Shown in pieces: positions 1 to 9,502 of a DNA stretch of 17,176 nucleotides. The notes below the pieces were generated by a model. The model saw only the letters and a list, made by a program, of their open reading frames with translations, did no database searches and had not been told where the DNA came from. Each line of letters begins with the position of its first letter. The stretch's first letter is position 1. The DNA is taken from positions 1 through 17,176 of the forward strand of contig LSSN01006023.1 of assembly GCA_001970855.1 (NCBI GenBank), in the 5' to 3' direction. This stretch comes from Smittium culicis (taxonomy: Eukaryota; Kickxellomycota; Harpellomycetes; Harpellales; Legeriomycetaceae). The position numbers and the translations under genes are program-made.

Positions 1-2875
1 AATCCTAAATGGTTTAAACAAAGATTTTAGATGGATTAAGAAAAGGGAAGGTTCAACAGTTATAAGTTAGAGAAAATAAAGGTTTTAGTATAGAAAAATT
101 TCTTGATGAATACTTTAAAATTTCATTTGGCAGTTTTAAATTTGTGCTTGGAATGCTAGGCCAGTAGCACTCAGATAAAATATTAACAGCTGCCTAACGT
201 ATATAAATTAAAAATAAAATTAAAATTAAAGTAAAAGCTAAAATTATAAACGAATTATAAAATGTGATTTTGAATTACTACATTTGATTGTAAATTGTTG
301 TTAATGGAGAATGAGTTGGAAATATCATTTATCATAACAAGAAACTCAGCTACATGATCCTCGCCAAATTTGGATTTTAAAGTTTGAACTTGGTTAATCT
401 AGTAAATATAGTTAAAAGTTTTAGATCGGAGAAATAAAAAATCAATTTTTTCGAATCCGAGGTTTATATGGTGATAATATCTCGAATAATTGAACACTTA
501 ATAGCATTAGCAATAATAAATATAAAGTATATAGTGGTAGTCTTGTGTCAAAAGCAAAATCGTGTGTCGAGTAAATAGAGAGATGGGAGTACACAATAAG
601 TGATATAAATAACTTGATAGTAAAAAGAAAAGTCACCTCATTTGAGATAGTATCGGGGTCAGATATATCTATTAATCTTTTTGCAAGTAGCTGCTGGTAT
701 TCGCTGAAGAACATAGCTTTACTTTTGAATATCGAGATAAGCTGGTTTAAGATATCGTAGCTTCTTTTGTAGGAACCAGGATCGATTTTTTTTGCATCGC
801 TTGGTAAAGGAGTCCAGCTAAAATCTTCATAGTTATCGCTATCATCCGAGTCATCATGAACATCATTTCCATTATGATCAGTTTTTGAGTTAAAAAGTAG
901 GCTTTTACCTTTAGATATTTCAGCAACAACACATTTATTAATGTCAGCCCTATCTCTGATTAATTAAATGAGAAAAGAGATGAGAGATAAAGATTTTATT
1001 TAATTTAAACTATTTATGAAACAATTCAATCTGAGAATATCAAATAGTCGAATAAGCTTAGTGAATAAAATAAGTGGTGATTGTACCTTAGATAGGAATG
1101 AATAGGCTCAGCAACAATGGCTAAAACAATGTTAGTGGGATCCAATTCTTTAAAGAACGATATTAAAGAAATATAAAAAGATAAGATATACTCGGTGTCG
1201 TTTTCGGGATTTAAGAGGTTAGAAAAAATCCTAGTATAAATTAATATTTTGGGCGTTGAAAAAAATGGGGGAAAAATTTTTTTTATTTACACAATGTTGT
1301 GAAATTGCGTATATACTGTAAATATAATCATACGAAAATGGAATTTACCATTTTTTTAATGATTCGCCTACTATAGTTCTGGATCCTTCGAGGGATAGAC
1401 AGTCCTAATTTGGAATTAAAGAAGGATAAATCAAATAAAAAGTTAAAAATATAAATGATAGTAAATATTACTTTAAAATCTTTAAATATTCCCACAGAGT
1501 CTTTGGAGTTGGATAAAAACTCGATACTTTTATTTAATCTAAAAAAAAATGCATCAAAAGTTAAAATCAGATAAAACTTTAAACAATAAAAATTATTGTA
1601 AAAAGAGAAAAATGCGACAGTATTTATTTGGCTTCGTATTTTAGTGGTAAATATCAAATAGAATTAACAAAAAGAACGAATACGATCAATAAAAATTTTA
1701 AAAAAAAAAACCTTATATCAAGGCAGATCTGATGTGAAAAGTTGTGAGAATAAGATTTGAGGGCTGGGTGTAAATAAGAGCCGTACATTTTTTCTATTTT
1801 GGAAATGTAAATTTCGAGATAATCAATTTAAAAAAAAACAAAAAAACAAAAATTTTTATAGTTGTTGTTGATACGAATTTGTAAAAAACAAATAAGAAAT
1901 ACAATTTAAATAGAAATAAAGACGGAATGTATGAAAAGAGGTTTTACCGTGATAGCGTAAAAATACAAGGGTTAGGTGGGATACGTTGGATATAGCAGGT
2001 AAAACCTGGACGTCGTTTGTGACGGGTATACTTTTTGAAATGTTTGATAAAACGCTTTTTATAAATGATTTCTTAGACGAGTTTATTATGAGGGATAGCT
2101 GGTAAGGATAATTTTTTGAGTTAATTCGATGTAGTGAGTGTAGCAATATATTAATATCATCGTTTTGATTGTTCGGGAGCCGAGATATGTTTAAATTTTG
2201 AAACGGGTTTTTTTCTAGTATCGTTTTGAAGTCAAATTGAGAGCTGAAATCTAACGAGTTTATTAGTTTATGAAAGTCCTTTGGGGAGTCGAAAGAATTT
2301 GAAAAGTGTATTGATAAAACTAAGTGGGAATAAAATGAAAATATCAAGTACGTATGGGAGAAGCTGCTGATCCATTCTTCTTTCAAAGCATTCCATATAA
2401 TCGAATTAAGTAGGTGTTTATCAGCAGATCTTTAAAAAATATAATGCCAATAAAATGGAGTTGTGATAATAAGTTTTTTTATTTATTAGGGATATCTTTC
2501 GTGAGGGCTAGAGCTATAAAAAATTTTTATTATAAGCGCAACAAAGTTATTGAAATAAAGAAATTTTGCGTGATACCTTATATCTGTGTAATTTGATAAA
2601 TCAATGATGTCTAAAAAAGAGCAGAAAATAGACGAGTAGAAGGAGCAAGCTTTGATATAGTTGTTTAGAGAGTTTTGATTGACGTTAGAAATCAAAAAAT
2701 CAAAGCAGGAGTAATTGAGGTCAGGAATTAAAAGAGAGTATGAATTTTTAACATTATTAAGATTTTTAAGTATGGAGCTTTTAAAGTCGAGTAAAGACCC
2801 TTGTTCGGTTAAATGGGGATCATTTTTTTGACATAGATTAGTATTTGAGGATTCTTGGAAAGATGTATTATTCAT
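1..2875 (-). CDS. APC2: Anaphase-promoting complex subunit 2 (cullin-like), partial, nine exons in window
   Basis: Scaffold of the APC/C ubiquitin ligase, which marks cyclins and securin for degradation; with RING subunit APC11 it forms the catalytic core. Exons from the 5' end, as plus-strand spans: 2577-2875, 1948-2429, 1712-1793, 1472-1538, 1349-1404, 1087-1230, 637-955, 282-398, 1-193 (runs off the left edge). All junction phases agree. The joined product is about 586 residues, against 822 in human, so the cullin C-terminus and winged-helix end are missing. Matches to human APC2 recalled from memory: residues near 335-376 (SFYISLISFFKELDP, then EPIHSYLRDR), an acidic Asp/Ser stretch near 405-420, FFSEYQQLLAKRL near 460, KSKFGEDHVAEFLVMINDIS near 490-510, and ECYWPSIP near 530. 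The start at 2875 is preceded directly by an in-frame TAA. The first three exons are more divergent and rest on phase and weak similarity. Intron 3 uses a weak donor (GTTTTT) and intron 8 an unusual GTAGTA. Identity is near certain; N-terminal exon borders are less so. Confidence 0.9.
2512..2537. repeat. Dispersed near-palindrome, copy 1 (in APC2 intron 1)
   Basis: AGCTATAAAAAATTTTT, then ATT and ATAAGC, shares 17 identical bases plus the ATAAGC end with 8082-8106. It lies wholly within the inferred first APC2 intron (2430-2576). Confidence 0.4.
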
Positions 2876-3479
2876 TTATTTAATATCAATAGCTAGCTAA
2901 ATTGGAAGAATGAAAGAAGTGATGGTGCAAGGATGTAATATAGCGATAATAAGTAAGTTATATAAAACCTAAACCGGTTATTGAAAGTGAATAAATATTA
3001 CTTTGCAGATAGTATAAAACTCGTTAGATTATTTGATTTAAGCTTTTTTTTTTGCTATTTTTTGAATTTAGATTTATTTCAACAGAAAAAACATAGGCTT
3101 GAATAAATAGTGTCTATTGGCTAACATTATTTAAATAGAAGATATAATGAGCGCTTATTGGATATATTTTTATATTATTGTGTTATTCTGAGTGTTATTT
3201 GCTAAGAATAAATTTTATATAGTTGAGTTTAATGATTGGGTTATTGTGCAATTAGTATAAATGATTTTAGCAAATCAAGAGTATTCAGCGTGCATCATTT
3301 ATGATAACTTATTTCTTGACCTACATGAAACTTTTTGAATTTTAAAATTAGGATAGTTATGTATATTACTATTTTTTATATTGAAATTAGTTAGTATAGC
3401 ATAAAAACCATTTTTTGTAAAACCTTATCTATAAAAAAATATAAATCATTTATTAAAATTTAATAATTATACGAATATA
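2876..3479. promoter_or_regulatory. Divergent APC2/CSN7 intergenic region
   Basis: This 604-bp gap lies between the start codons of APC2 (minus) and CSN7 (plus), so it must hold the 5' leaders and promoters of both. It is AT-rich, with a TATA-like TATAAAA at 2961-2967 and an 8-bp palindrome AACCGGTT at 2972-2979. No open frame of note is seen. The promoter role is inferred from gene orientation. Confidence 0.6.
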
Positions 3480-4317
3480 ATGATGGAAATTAAAGAGTAC
3501 GTGGACAAAGTTGAGATTGCAGGACTGGAGGAGCTTCCCACGCTTGTTAGTGAAGCACTAGCGGATGAGAACATTTATTTGTATAAGCAGCTATACGAGG
3601 CCTTGGTCGAAAAAGAGGTAAATTATAGCTTACTTATAAAAAATGGTTGGTATATAAAAATAAAAAATGAATATTTATCATGAATGAAAACGATAGCCTA
3701 GGGTTGACGAGAATCTTTTAGGTTTAGTAAAAATATTTGCATTTGGGACAGTAGAGGGTTATATAGGTGAGTTTATTTGATATCATAGAATTAGTCGGTA
3801 TAAGCTAAAAATAATTTTCTGTGTGAAGAATGGGTAAATTGCAGTAAATATAATATTTAAACATTTTAATTTTACAATTTTTGATGCTAATAGACGGAGG
3901 AGGTGCACTGGATGATCTCGAGCAACAACATCTAAAGAAGCTTCAAAAGCTGAGTATTGTCAGCTATGCTTCCAAAATCAAAACAGTGGAGTTTGGAGCA
4001 ATTTCAAAAGCGATCAGATGTACTAATTTCACAGAACTGAATTTACTGATAGTTGAACTGATATATGCAGGGCTATTGCGGGGGAAAATCGATTCTGAAG
4101 CAGGACATCTTGAGGTGTATTATGTAGTGTCGCGTGATATTGAGTTTAGCGAGTACCGAAATCTGGTTGGCTGCTTGAGCGAATGGTAAATGAATCGTTA
4201 TAGTGTTTATTGTGTGTTTCCTAATGATCTTTTTTCTTTTATTTCTTTGAATATGATGTGATTAGGATTGACAAGTGTGACAAATTAAAGAGAGAGCTTG
4301 AAGGGGCTGCAGCCTGA
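3480..4317 (+). CDS. CSN7: COP9 signalosome complex subunit 7, four exons
   Basis: PCI-domain subunit of the COP9 signalosome, the complex that removes Nedd8 from cullin-RING ligases. Exons 3480-3617, 3697-3766, 3894-4185 and 4266-4317 join in phase to 183 residues ending on TGA. Donors are GTAAAT, GTGAGT and GTAAAT; acceptors are GATAG, AATAG and ATTAG. Recognisable features, compared with remembered human and plant CSN7: LVKIFAFGTVEGYID near 57-70, LKKLQKLSIVSYASKIK near 80-96, LLIVELIYAGLLRGKID in the winged-helix part, then VSRDIEFSEYRNLVGCLSEW and a short tail with IDKCDKL. Residues about 75-167 are the PCI/winged-helix portion. The protein is much shorter than human CSN7 (about 264-275 residues) and lacks most of the C-terminal helix and tail. 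Exon 3 alone would read to a TAA at 4187-4189; splicing restores the conserved Trp and continues. Either ATG at 3480 or 3483 could be the start. It lies head-to-head with APC2. Confidence 0.88.
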
Positions 4318-4532
4318 CGAATCAAGAGGATATTTTGGTGGTAGAAATGGTTGACTTACCTATTTACTTTCTTTTAGATTATTTCCTTCCTTTAAGTATA
4401 ATTTCGGCTTTCAAAAGCGATGAATAGACTCTAACGCACCCATATACATTATTGTTTTATTGTTATCTGTTGTTAGTAAGCGTTGTATCAACCAATATTT
4501 CGAGATGTATATTTTTTTTGATTTTGTACTAA

Positions 4533-5214
4533 GCCACTTGTAAAACCACGCAAGAACAATCTAAATCATCTAGCCATTACTTTACTGGGACCTGGATTGA
4601 TAGCTATTGGGTAGAGCTTCGGCTAGCTACAGAATTGCGAGAGTACAAATCGGAGAGTTATTGGCTGTGTTTGTTGTTTTGTTTAAAATATACATTCTAG
4701 TGTTTAATTTTTGCTAGCCACTTAAGAAGTGTTTGGCTATCTTTGTATTAGGTTTTGGTTTGTTCTAGATTATCGCATAGTAAAATCTAGATATTTATTT
4801 TAGCTCTATTGGAACTCAAAGCTCAAAGCGCGATAAGTGGGCAGTTCAGCTAAAAAAGTATGTACCAAAGAATGGCTGAAATGAATATCTGGTAAAGTAC
4901 TCAAGAGTGAATGTTGATGGGTGCAACGCGATGGGGTTAGTTTAAGGACAAATTACTTTATTCCTTAACAACAATGGTCAATCATACTGCTTTGAAAAGG
5001 ACGCGCCACTCAGATATGGCGAAATCGCGACCGCTAGTGCAATGAATGCCTAATAACATCTGAAGCTCTACCCTAGATAATGATGAACTTGATTCCCACA
5101 GAGCATAGCTATGCCCAACCAGTCTCAATAGAATTTGCATATTTAGTGTATATTATAAAAAGCCTCGCTTCTAGAGCGCTTCGTTTTACTTTTATTACCC
5201 CTTTAGATTATTGA
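4533..5214 (+). pseudogene. Possible decayed coding island, open segments in three frames
   Basis: The GC content rises here (the line 4981-5040 is about 52% G+C, against 15-30% nearby). Three open segments lie in three different plus frames: 4533-4697 (55 codons, includes GTWIDSYWVELRL), 4784-5053 (interrupted by in-frame TGA at 4877 and TAA at 4943; includes SSKRDKWAVQLKKYVPKNG upstream of the TGA and NNNGQSYCFEKDAPLRYGE near the end), and 5080-5214 (44 codons from ATG ATG). None has a start, length and splice pattern that makes a convincing gene, and I recognise no family. A relic with frameshifts, a gene with small exons I cannot resolve, or chance opening in a GC-richer patch all remain possible. 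Confidence 0.25.
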
Positions 5215-5255
5215 TGCCAGGCGGCTAAAAAAAAAACGGTGCATTTAGACGCTAC

Positions 5256-5305
5256 TTAACTATATTTTGATGTTCGGAATAGGGTTTTTAAAGTAATATA
5301 GTTAA
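5256..5305. repeat. 11-bp inverted repeat
   Basis: TTAACTATATT at 5256-5266 is matched by its exact reverse complement AATATAGTTAA at 5295-5305, with a 28-nt spacer. It could fold as a weak AT-rich hairpin. No gene end is known close by, so a terminator role is not supported. Confidence 0.6.
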
Positions 5306-5346
5306 AGTTATATCTGTGCGAAATATTCCAATGCCTCTAACCCGTG

Positions 5347-5410
5347 TGCTTTATTATAGTTAAATGCGCTTTATTGTAGCTAAATACAGATATATTGTAG
5401 CTAAATTCAG
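5347..5410. repeat. Three imperfect ~20-bp direct repeats
   Basis: GCTTTATTATAGTTAAAT at 5348-5365, GCTTTATTGTAGCTAAAT at 5368-5385 and GATATATTGTAGCTAAAT at 5389-5406 are successive variants of one unit, the last two followed by similar ACAGAT/TCAGAT tails. The array is short and has no evident function. Confidence 0.7.
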
Positions 5411-5989
5411 ATGTAATTTATATTAAAACTTATTAGACTTTTGTTTATAATTACATTTGTATTGTTTTGAATTTATCAGATTAGTTTAGATTGTTTCTGA
5501 AATAGGAAATCTTTATCTCTTCATTTATTGGCTCTTTTATTCAAAGGAACCAGTTTTGTTCCTATGTAATTCCCCTGATTGTTTATACCAAATTACAAGC
5601 CTATAATTGGCTATACAACCTTCCGAAAACTGTGGAAATTACTCACAGCATTCGCCAAATAACTCTACTATTAATTACACGCCAGAAATTGCGCTCATTA
5701 GTGCTTGCCTGAAATTCGCTAATGTAGACTCTTGACAATATTTTTCTACACTCAAAAAATAATATACTAAATAAGTAAATTTAAGAATTTTTCTAAATTT
5801 TAAATTAAAAAAAAAAAAAAGAAACGAAACTCTACCCAACTCGACGAGTGCGTGACAATAATTATTTATATTTTATTTAACTTGTGAACAGAATAAGCCT
5901 GCCAATCTGATAAAAATAAAGTACGTTTTAGTTTATTTTTCCTTCCATTTCAATATAAGCCATTAGCCGCCTTCTTTATAATTCAAACT

Positions 5990-6720
5990 GCTAATTCTCT
6001 CTTATTCTCTACTGTACTATTTTTTAAATAAACATTCCCCCCCTTCCTCCTTAGATCTCAATACACGAACACACTCGCTGGCTCTCTCATTCTACCTCAC
6101 CTACATTAGCTATACGGCACAATACATTAATACATTTAAACCCTCCCTTCTCACTACTATACATACTTATATCTTCTTTCCTTTTTTAGTCTCATATACT
6201 TTCTTCGCTTATATAATCCTCATTCCTCCCCTCCCCTTCCATCTCTCCTTACTTAATTATAGTCTTGATTTCAGTCCATTTGCTCACTACTTTGTTTAAA
6301 AACAACGCGTTTACTCCTTATCTTTACTCTTCCTGAACACACTCTCATCTCATCTCATCTCCATTCTATATATCCGTAAATCTTTAATTAAATATTTTAC
6401 CAAGCTAAAAATAATCATAATCAACAACATTATTATTCAATTTCATATTTCCTTTGATTTCTCTATACTCTTATTAAACTTTTCCTTAAACACTAATATT
6501 CATTCAATCCCTTTTTTTTAGTATATTCTGACTTTAATAAATCTGAATTTTTCTAATCTTCCCTAATACAACAACATTTTTTATTTGAAAATTACATAGT
6601 AAACATCTACCAAAACCCTCGTTTCTATATCATTATCAACCCACTTATTATTCGAAATAACCCAAACAATTAAACCGCCATCCTCTCCCCACCTCCTAAC
6701 AACAAATTTTTTACTAAAAT
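5990..6720 (+). promoter_or_regulatory. C/T-rich, G-poor tract upstream of ARL8
   Basis: The plus strand is strongly pyrimidine-rich with very few G over about 700 bases, including a C7 run near 6037-6043, CCTCCCCTCCCC near 6225-6236 and a TCTCA repeat near 6344-6361. The tract ends at the ARL8 start codon. Pyrimidine-rich upstream regions are common before well-expressed fungal genes, so it probably holds the promoter and leader of ARL8; this is inferred from position. Confidence 0.45.
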
Positions 6721-6724
6721 AATA

Positions 6725-7563
6725 ATGAGCTCTATATTAAGATCTTTACTCGATTGGCTTAGAGGTTTGTTCTGGACCGAAGAAATGGAACTTACCCTTG
6801 TCGGATTACAAAATTCTGGAAAAACAACTCTTGTCAATGTCATCGCTGTAAGTCCCCTCCTGTTAATTTTTTCCCCTAATTTTATCTCTTTACATAACCC
6901 ATAAATACACCTATATTCATTTCTTTCACCTCTTCTTAGTCTGGCCAATTTACTGAAGATATGATCCCTACTGTTGGTTTCAATATGCGAAAAGTTACAA
7001 AAGGTAACGTCACTATGAAACTTTGGGATATAGGAGGTCAACCAAGATTTAGAAGCATGTGGGAAAGATACTGCCGAGGAGTCAACGCTATCATGTACTC
7101 TATTTTTTTTTTTACTTTTTTCTCGCTTTCTTTATAATATCGGATAACTTTAATTCCATACCTTTTCCTCTACGAACAGCTTTGTTGTAGATTCAGCCGA
7201 CCAATCTAAACTGGATCAAGCTAGAGCTGAGCTTTGGAGCCTACTCGAAAAACCTCTCCTCTCAACTATCCCCGTTCTAGTGCTAGGAAATAAAAACGAT
7301 CTCGATGAAGCCTTGACCGTTGAAGAGCTTATTGATGCAATGTAATCATCTATTCATTTTTACTCAAGATTACATTTACTATCAGCAAACAATACTATGA
7401 TTTATTTAATTCAGCTAATATTTTACCATTATGAATATTTTCGTTGTTTAGGAATCTAAAAAATGTTACTAATCGCGATATGGCCTGCTACTCAATATCT
7501 GCAAAAAATCAAACAAATATCGATATTACTCTCAGATGGCTTATAAATCACTCTCGAAAATAG
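6725..7563 (+). CDS. ARL8: Arf-like small GTPase ARL8, four exons
   Basis: Small GTPase that in animals sits on lysosomes and recruits effectors for transport and fusion; a vacuole or late-endosome role is likely here. Exons 6725-6847, 6940-7094, 7180-7341 and 7452-7563 join in phase to 183 residues (human ARL8 has 186), ending on TAG. The N-terminal amphipathic segment (residues 1-20, [14 protein letters not shown]) lacks Gly2, as in other ARL8, so there is no myristoylation site. Seen motifs: P-loop GLQNSGKTT at 27-35, switch [20 protein letters not shown] at 48-66 with Thr52, switch [21 protein letters not shown] at 70-88, NKND at 130-133 and SAK in the last exon ([19 protein letters not shown]). 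Donors are GTAAGT, GTACTC and GTAATC. Introns are 92, 85 and 110 bp. Every key residue is present, so the protein should be functional. Confidence 0.97.
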
Positions 7564-8081
7564 TCACATTCATCTCTTTCGTTTCAACAATTTTATACAT
7601 AAAAAAATAGAAAATTTTTGACTTTCGCCTTGTGCTCTTATACTGCATTATTCCGAACTTTTCTTTTTTTTTTTATCCAGATTTTTTTCTCGTTACCTTA
7701 CTTCACCCCTCATACTCTCACATCCCTTCTCACCTTACCTTTCGACTCAAGCTTCCACTTATTTTATATACTTTTAGCCCATTCTATATTACCTTTAGTT
7801 ATTTTAATATTTTTTAATTATTATATATTTATTTACAATTAACATCTAATTGAATTAGCCTTTTATTTATCATCCAGAATTTATTCATTTTACTTTTGAA
7901 ATTTTTTTTGCTGGATACTTTTTTTTTTTTTTGCTTTTCCTTTTGTATTAAGGCACTCTTATAGTACATTGAGAGACACTTCAAAGATTTCAAAAATACT
8001 AAAAACAAAAATATAGCTAATGAATTCAATTATTTGGTAAGTTTCATTGTTAGAAATTTTATATATATAGTTAAATAAATT

Positions 8082-8106
8082 AGCTATAAAAAATTTTTTT
8101 ATAAGC
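8082..8106. repeat. Dispersed near-palindrome, copy 2
   Basis: AGCTATAAAAAATTTTTTT followed by ATAAGC nearly repeats the sequence at 2512-2537 inside APC2 intron 1; the two differ by a short insertion before ATAAGC. Each copy is close to self-complementary (CTATAAAAAA against TTTTTTTATAAG). It could be a degraded mobile inverted-repeat element or chance in AT-rich DNA. Confidence 0.4.
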
Positions 8107-8420
8107 ACCGAAAAAAATAAATTTGCAAGTAAATATATTTTTTAGTCGTAATAAATTCGTCAGTTTAATTTAATACTTTTAATGAAAAATTCAAGACCCA
8201 GTTTTATGGTACAAAATATTGAATACATTTTAATTACTTGATTTTTATTTTTTAATTGAAGTGTGAATACGAGTTATTAAACCTCAAATTTTCACTTTAC
8301 GGTGAAAGGACCGGCTCATTAACATACACTTGTACATCTTTTTTTTTTTATATCTTCATCTTCATCTCAAGCAACTCATAGTCATATACTCAACATAATA
8401 GCGATTAAGCGCGCGAGAAA

Positions 8421-8444
8421 GGGTGGGGGGGGGGGGAAGAGGGG
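8421..8444 (+). other. G-rich run, possible G-quadruplex
   Basis: GGG, T, an unbroken run of 12 G (8425-8436), AAGA and GGGG follow a GCGCGCG stretch. The spacing would allow four G-tracts of three or more. In DNA this AT-rich the run stands out; it may be a polymorphic homopolymer or a sequencing-prone site. Confidence 0.6.
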
Positions 8445-8609
8445 TATGATGTCAAACTTGTAAAGCTACTTTCCCTTTTTTATTGTGGTTCTAAGAAACT
8501 TATGATTATCTGTTACCTTCAAATTCTAAATAAGAGGTTATAAATCCATTACAGTTCACATACTAAGCCTCCTATGATAACGATAGTGGCACATGATACA
8601 TTTAAACTA

Positions 8610-8614
<5 letters not shown>

Positions 8615-8642
<28 letters not shown>
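8615..8642. repeat. (TA)14 microsatellite
   Basis: Fourteen perfect TA units within an AT-rich spacer; likely length-variable between strains. Confidence 0.95.
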
Positions 8643-8645
<3 letters not shown>

Positions 8646-8839
8646 AGCTATTAATAGCACTGATGGCTAAAAATATACATTTCATCTTGCTCTCATTTTA
8701 AATGACTCGTGATGTAATGATAATTTTTTATAAAATTGAAATCTCACCTGCTGTTTCTATTTTTTTTTTTCTTAAACATTCCATGTTTTTATGGCAACAA
8801 GAAAAATCAATTGCTATATTTTTAGGTTATTATACAAAT

Positions 8840-8864
8840 CCACCCCCACAATCCCCTCCCCCCC
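8840..8864 (-). other. C-rich block (G-rich on minus strand)
   Basis: On the plus strand CC A CCCCC ACAAT CCCC T CCCCCCC; the minus strand therefore carries G7, G4 and G5 tracts that could fold as a quadruplex. It is about 400 bp from the G12 run on the opposite strand. Confidence 0.5.
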
Positions 8865-9411
8865 AAATACAATTTTATTTCATATGCTCGTATATCTAAA
8901 CTCCTTTTTCTGTGTATGTACATATAGCATCTGGATTTTTTATAGCTCGATATTAATTACTATTCTGGCTAAAAAAAACATCGATACTTAATCAAAGTAT
9001 TACTATTATTGTATGTCGCCCACTTTTCAACTAAATAGCCTTTTTTATTTTTTTCATATATTAAAAGCGTATAATTTTCATTCGATTTTCTTGAGGAATA
9101 GTTAAGCCATAACCACTAAAATTGTTTCATTGGATAAATGTATCAAGCCTTTTTAACCTTTTACATACTATTGGCGAATCAGGTTATATAATCGCTTCGC
9201 CCACCCATTAATGCTTTTTTTTTTTATTCATGATAGTCCTTTATTTTTGATACGTTTTTTGCTAATAAAGTTTATACTTTTTGAACAAACAAAAAGTATT
9301 GCACGTTTGCTTTATCCACACTTCTTTACTTTGAAAAAGGCTTAATTTTTCAGCCTTTAAAACTTTTACTCGTTTCTATCCATCGTTACGAATTTTCTTT
9401 CTTAAAACAAC

Positions 9412-9422
9412 TATATATATAT
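9412..9422 (+). promoter_or_regulatory. TATA-like element of the secreted-protein gene
   Basis: TATATATATAT lies about 80 bases upstream of the ATG at 9503 and is followed by a C/T-rich, G-poor leader. Position and sequence fit a TATA box, but such runs are frequent in this AT-rich DNA. Confidence 0.4.
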
Positions 9423-9502
9423 TCATTGTTCGTTACACAAAAAAGTTCAATTCATCTGTTCTTTACCTGCACTCTATCTCACTCCTAAATCAAAACTTTA
9501 TA

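Larger units (their letters stand above)
4318..6724. other. Gene-free spacer between CSN7 and ARL8
   Basis: No confident gene is seen on either strand in this 2.4 kb. It contains a GC-richer island with broken open segments (4533-5214), an inverted repeat and three imperfect direct repeats (5256-5410), a poly-A stretch near 5807-5820, and a C/T-rich tract from about 5990 to the ARL8 start. The CSN7 3' end and ARL8 promoter and leader must lie here. Segments of fewer than 55 codons cannot be separated from chance by eye. Confidence 0.5.
7564..9502. other. AT-rich spacer with simple repeats
   Basis: About 1.9 kb between the ARL8 stop and the secreted-protein gene. Open frames near 7618-7842 and 8702-8991 are low-complexity, rich in Phe, Leu and Tyr, and look like chance. 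The first 250 bases stay C/T-rich on the plus strand, as upstream of ARL8. The spacer holds many T-runs, a (TA)14 microsatellite, a G12 run and a C-rich block. The ARL8 3' end and the promoter of the downstream gene must lie here. Confidence 0.6.

Noticed and set aside
747..932. A 61-codon minus-strand open frame
   Set aside because: It is a shifted frame of the APC2 exon 637-955, whose correct frame matches the family.
1328..1657. A 109-codon minus-strand open frame
   Set aside because: It reads through an inferred APC2 intron; only the part at 1472-1538 matches APC2, and the true next exon (1349-1404) begins after an acceptor.
3881..3893. A start for CSN7 exon 3 at TTG/ATG 3881-3886
   Set aside because: These bases belong to the intron (GCTAATAG acceptor); exons 1 and 2 upstream supply the conserved N-terminus in phase.
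4588..4665. A tRNA-like stretch (TAGCTATTGGGTAGAGC resembling a D-arm/A-box)
   Set aside because: No matching acceptor stem, anticodon stem or proper B-box (GGTTCRANNCC) follows at the right spacing.
7618..7842. Phe/Leu-rich open frames after ARL8
   Set aside because: Low-complexity translation of C/T-rich DNA with no start context or family resemblance.
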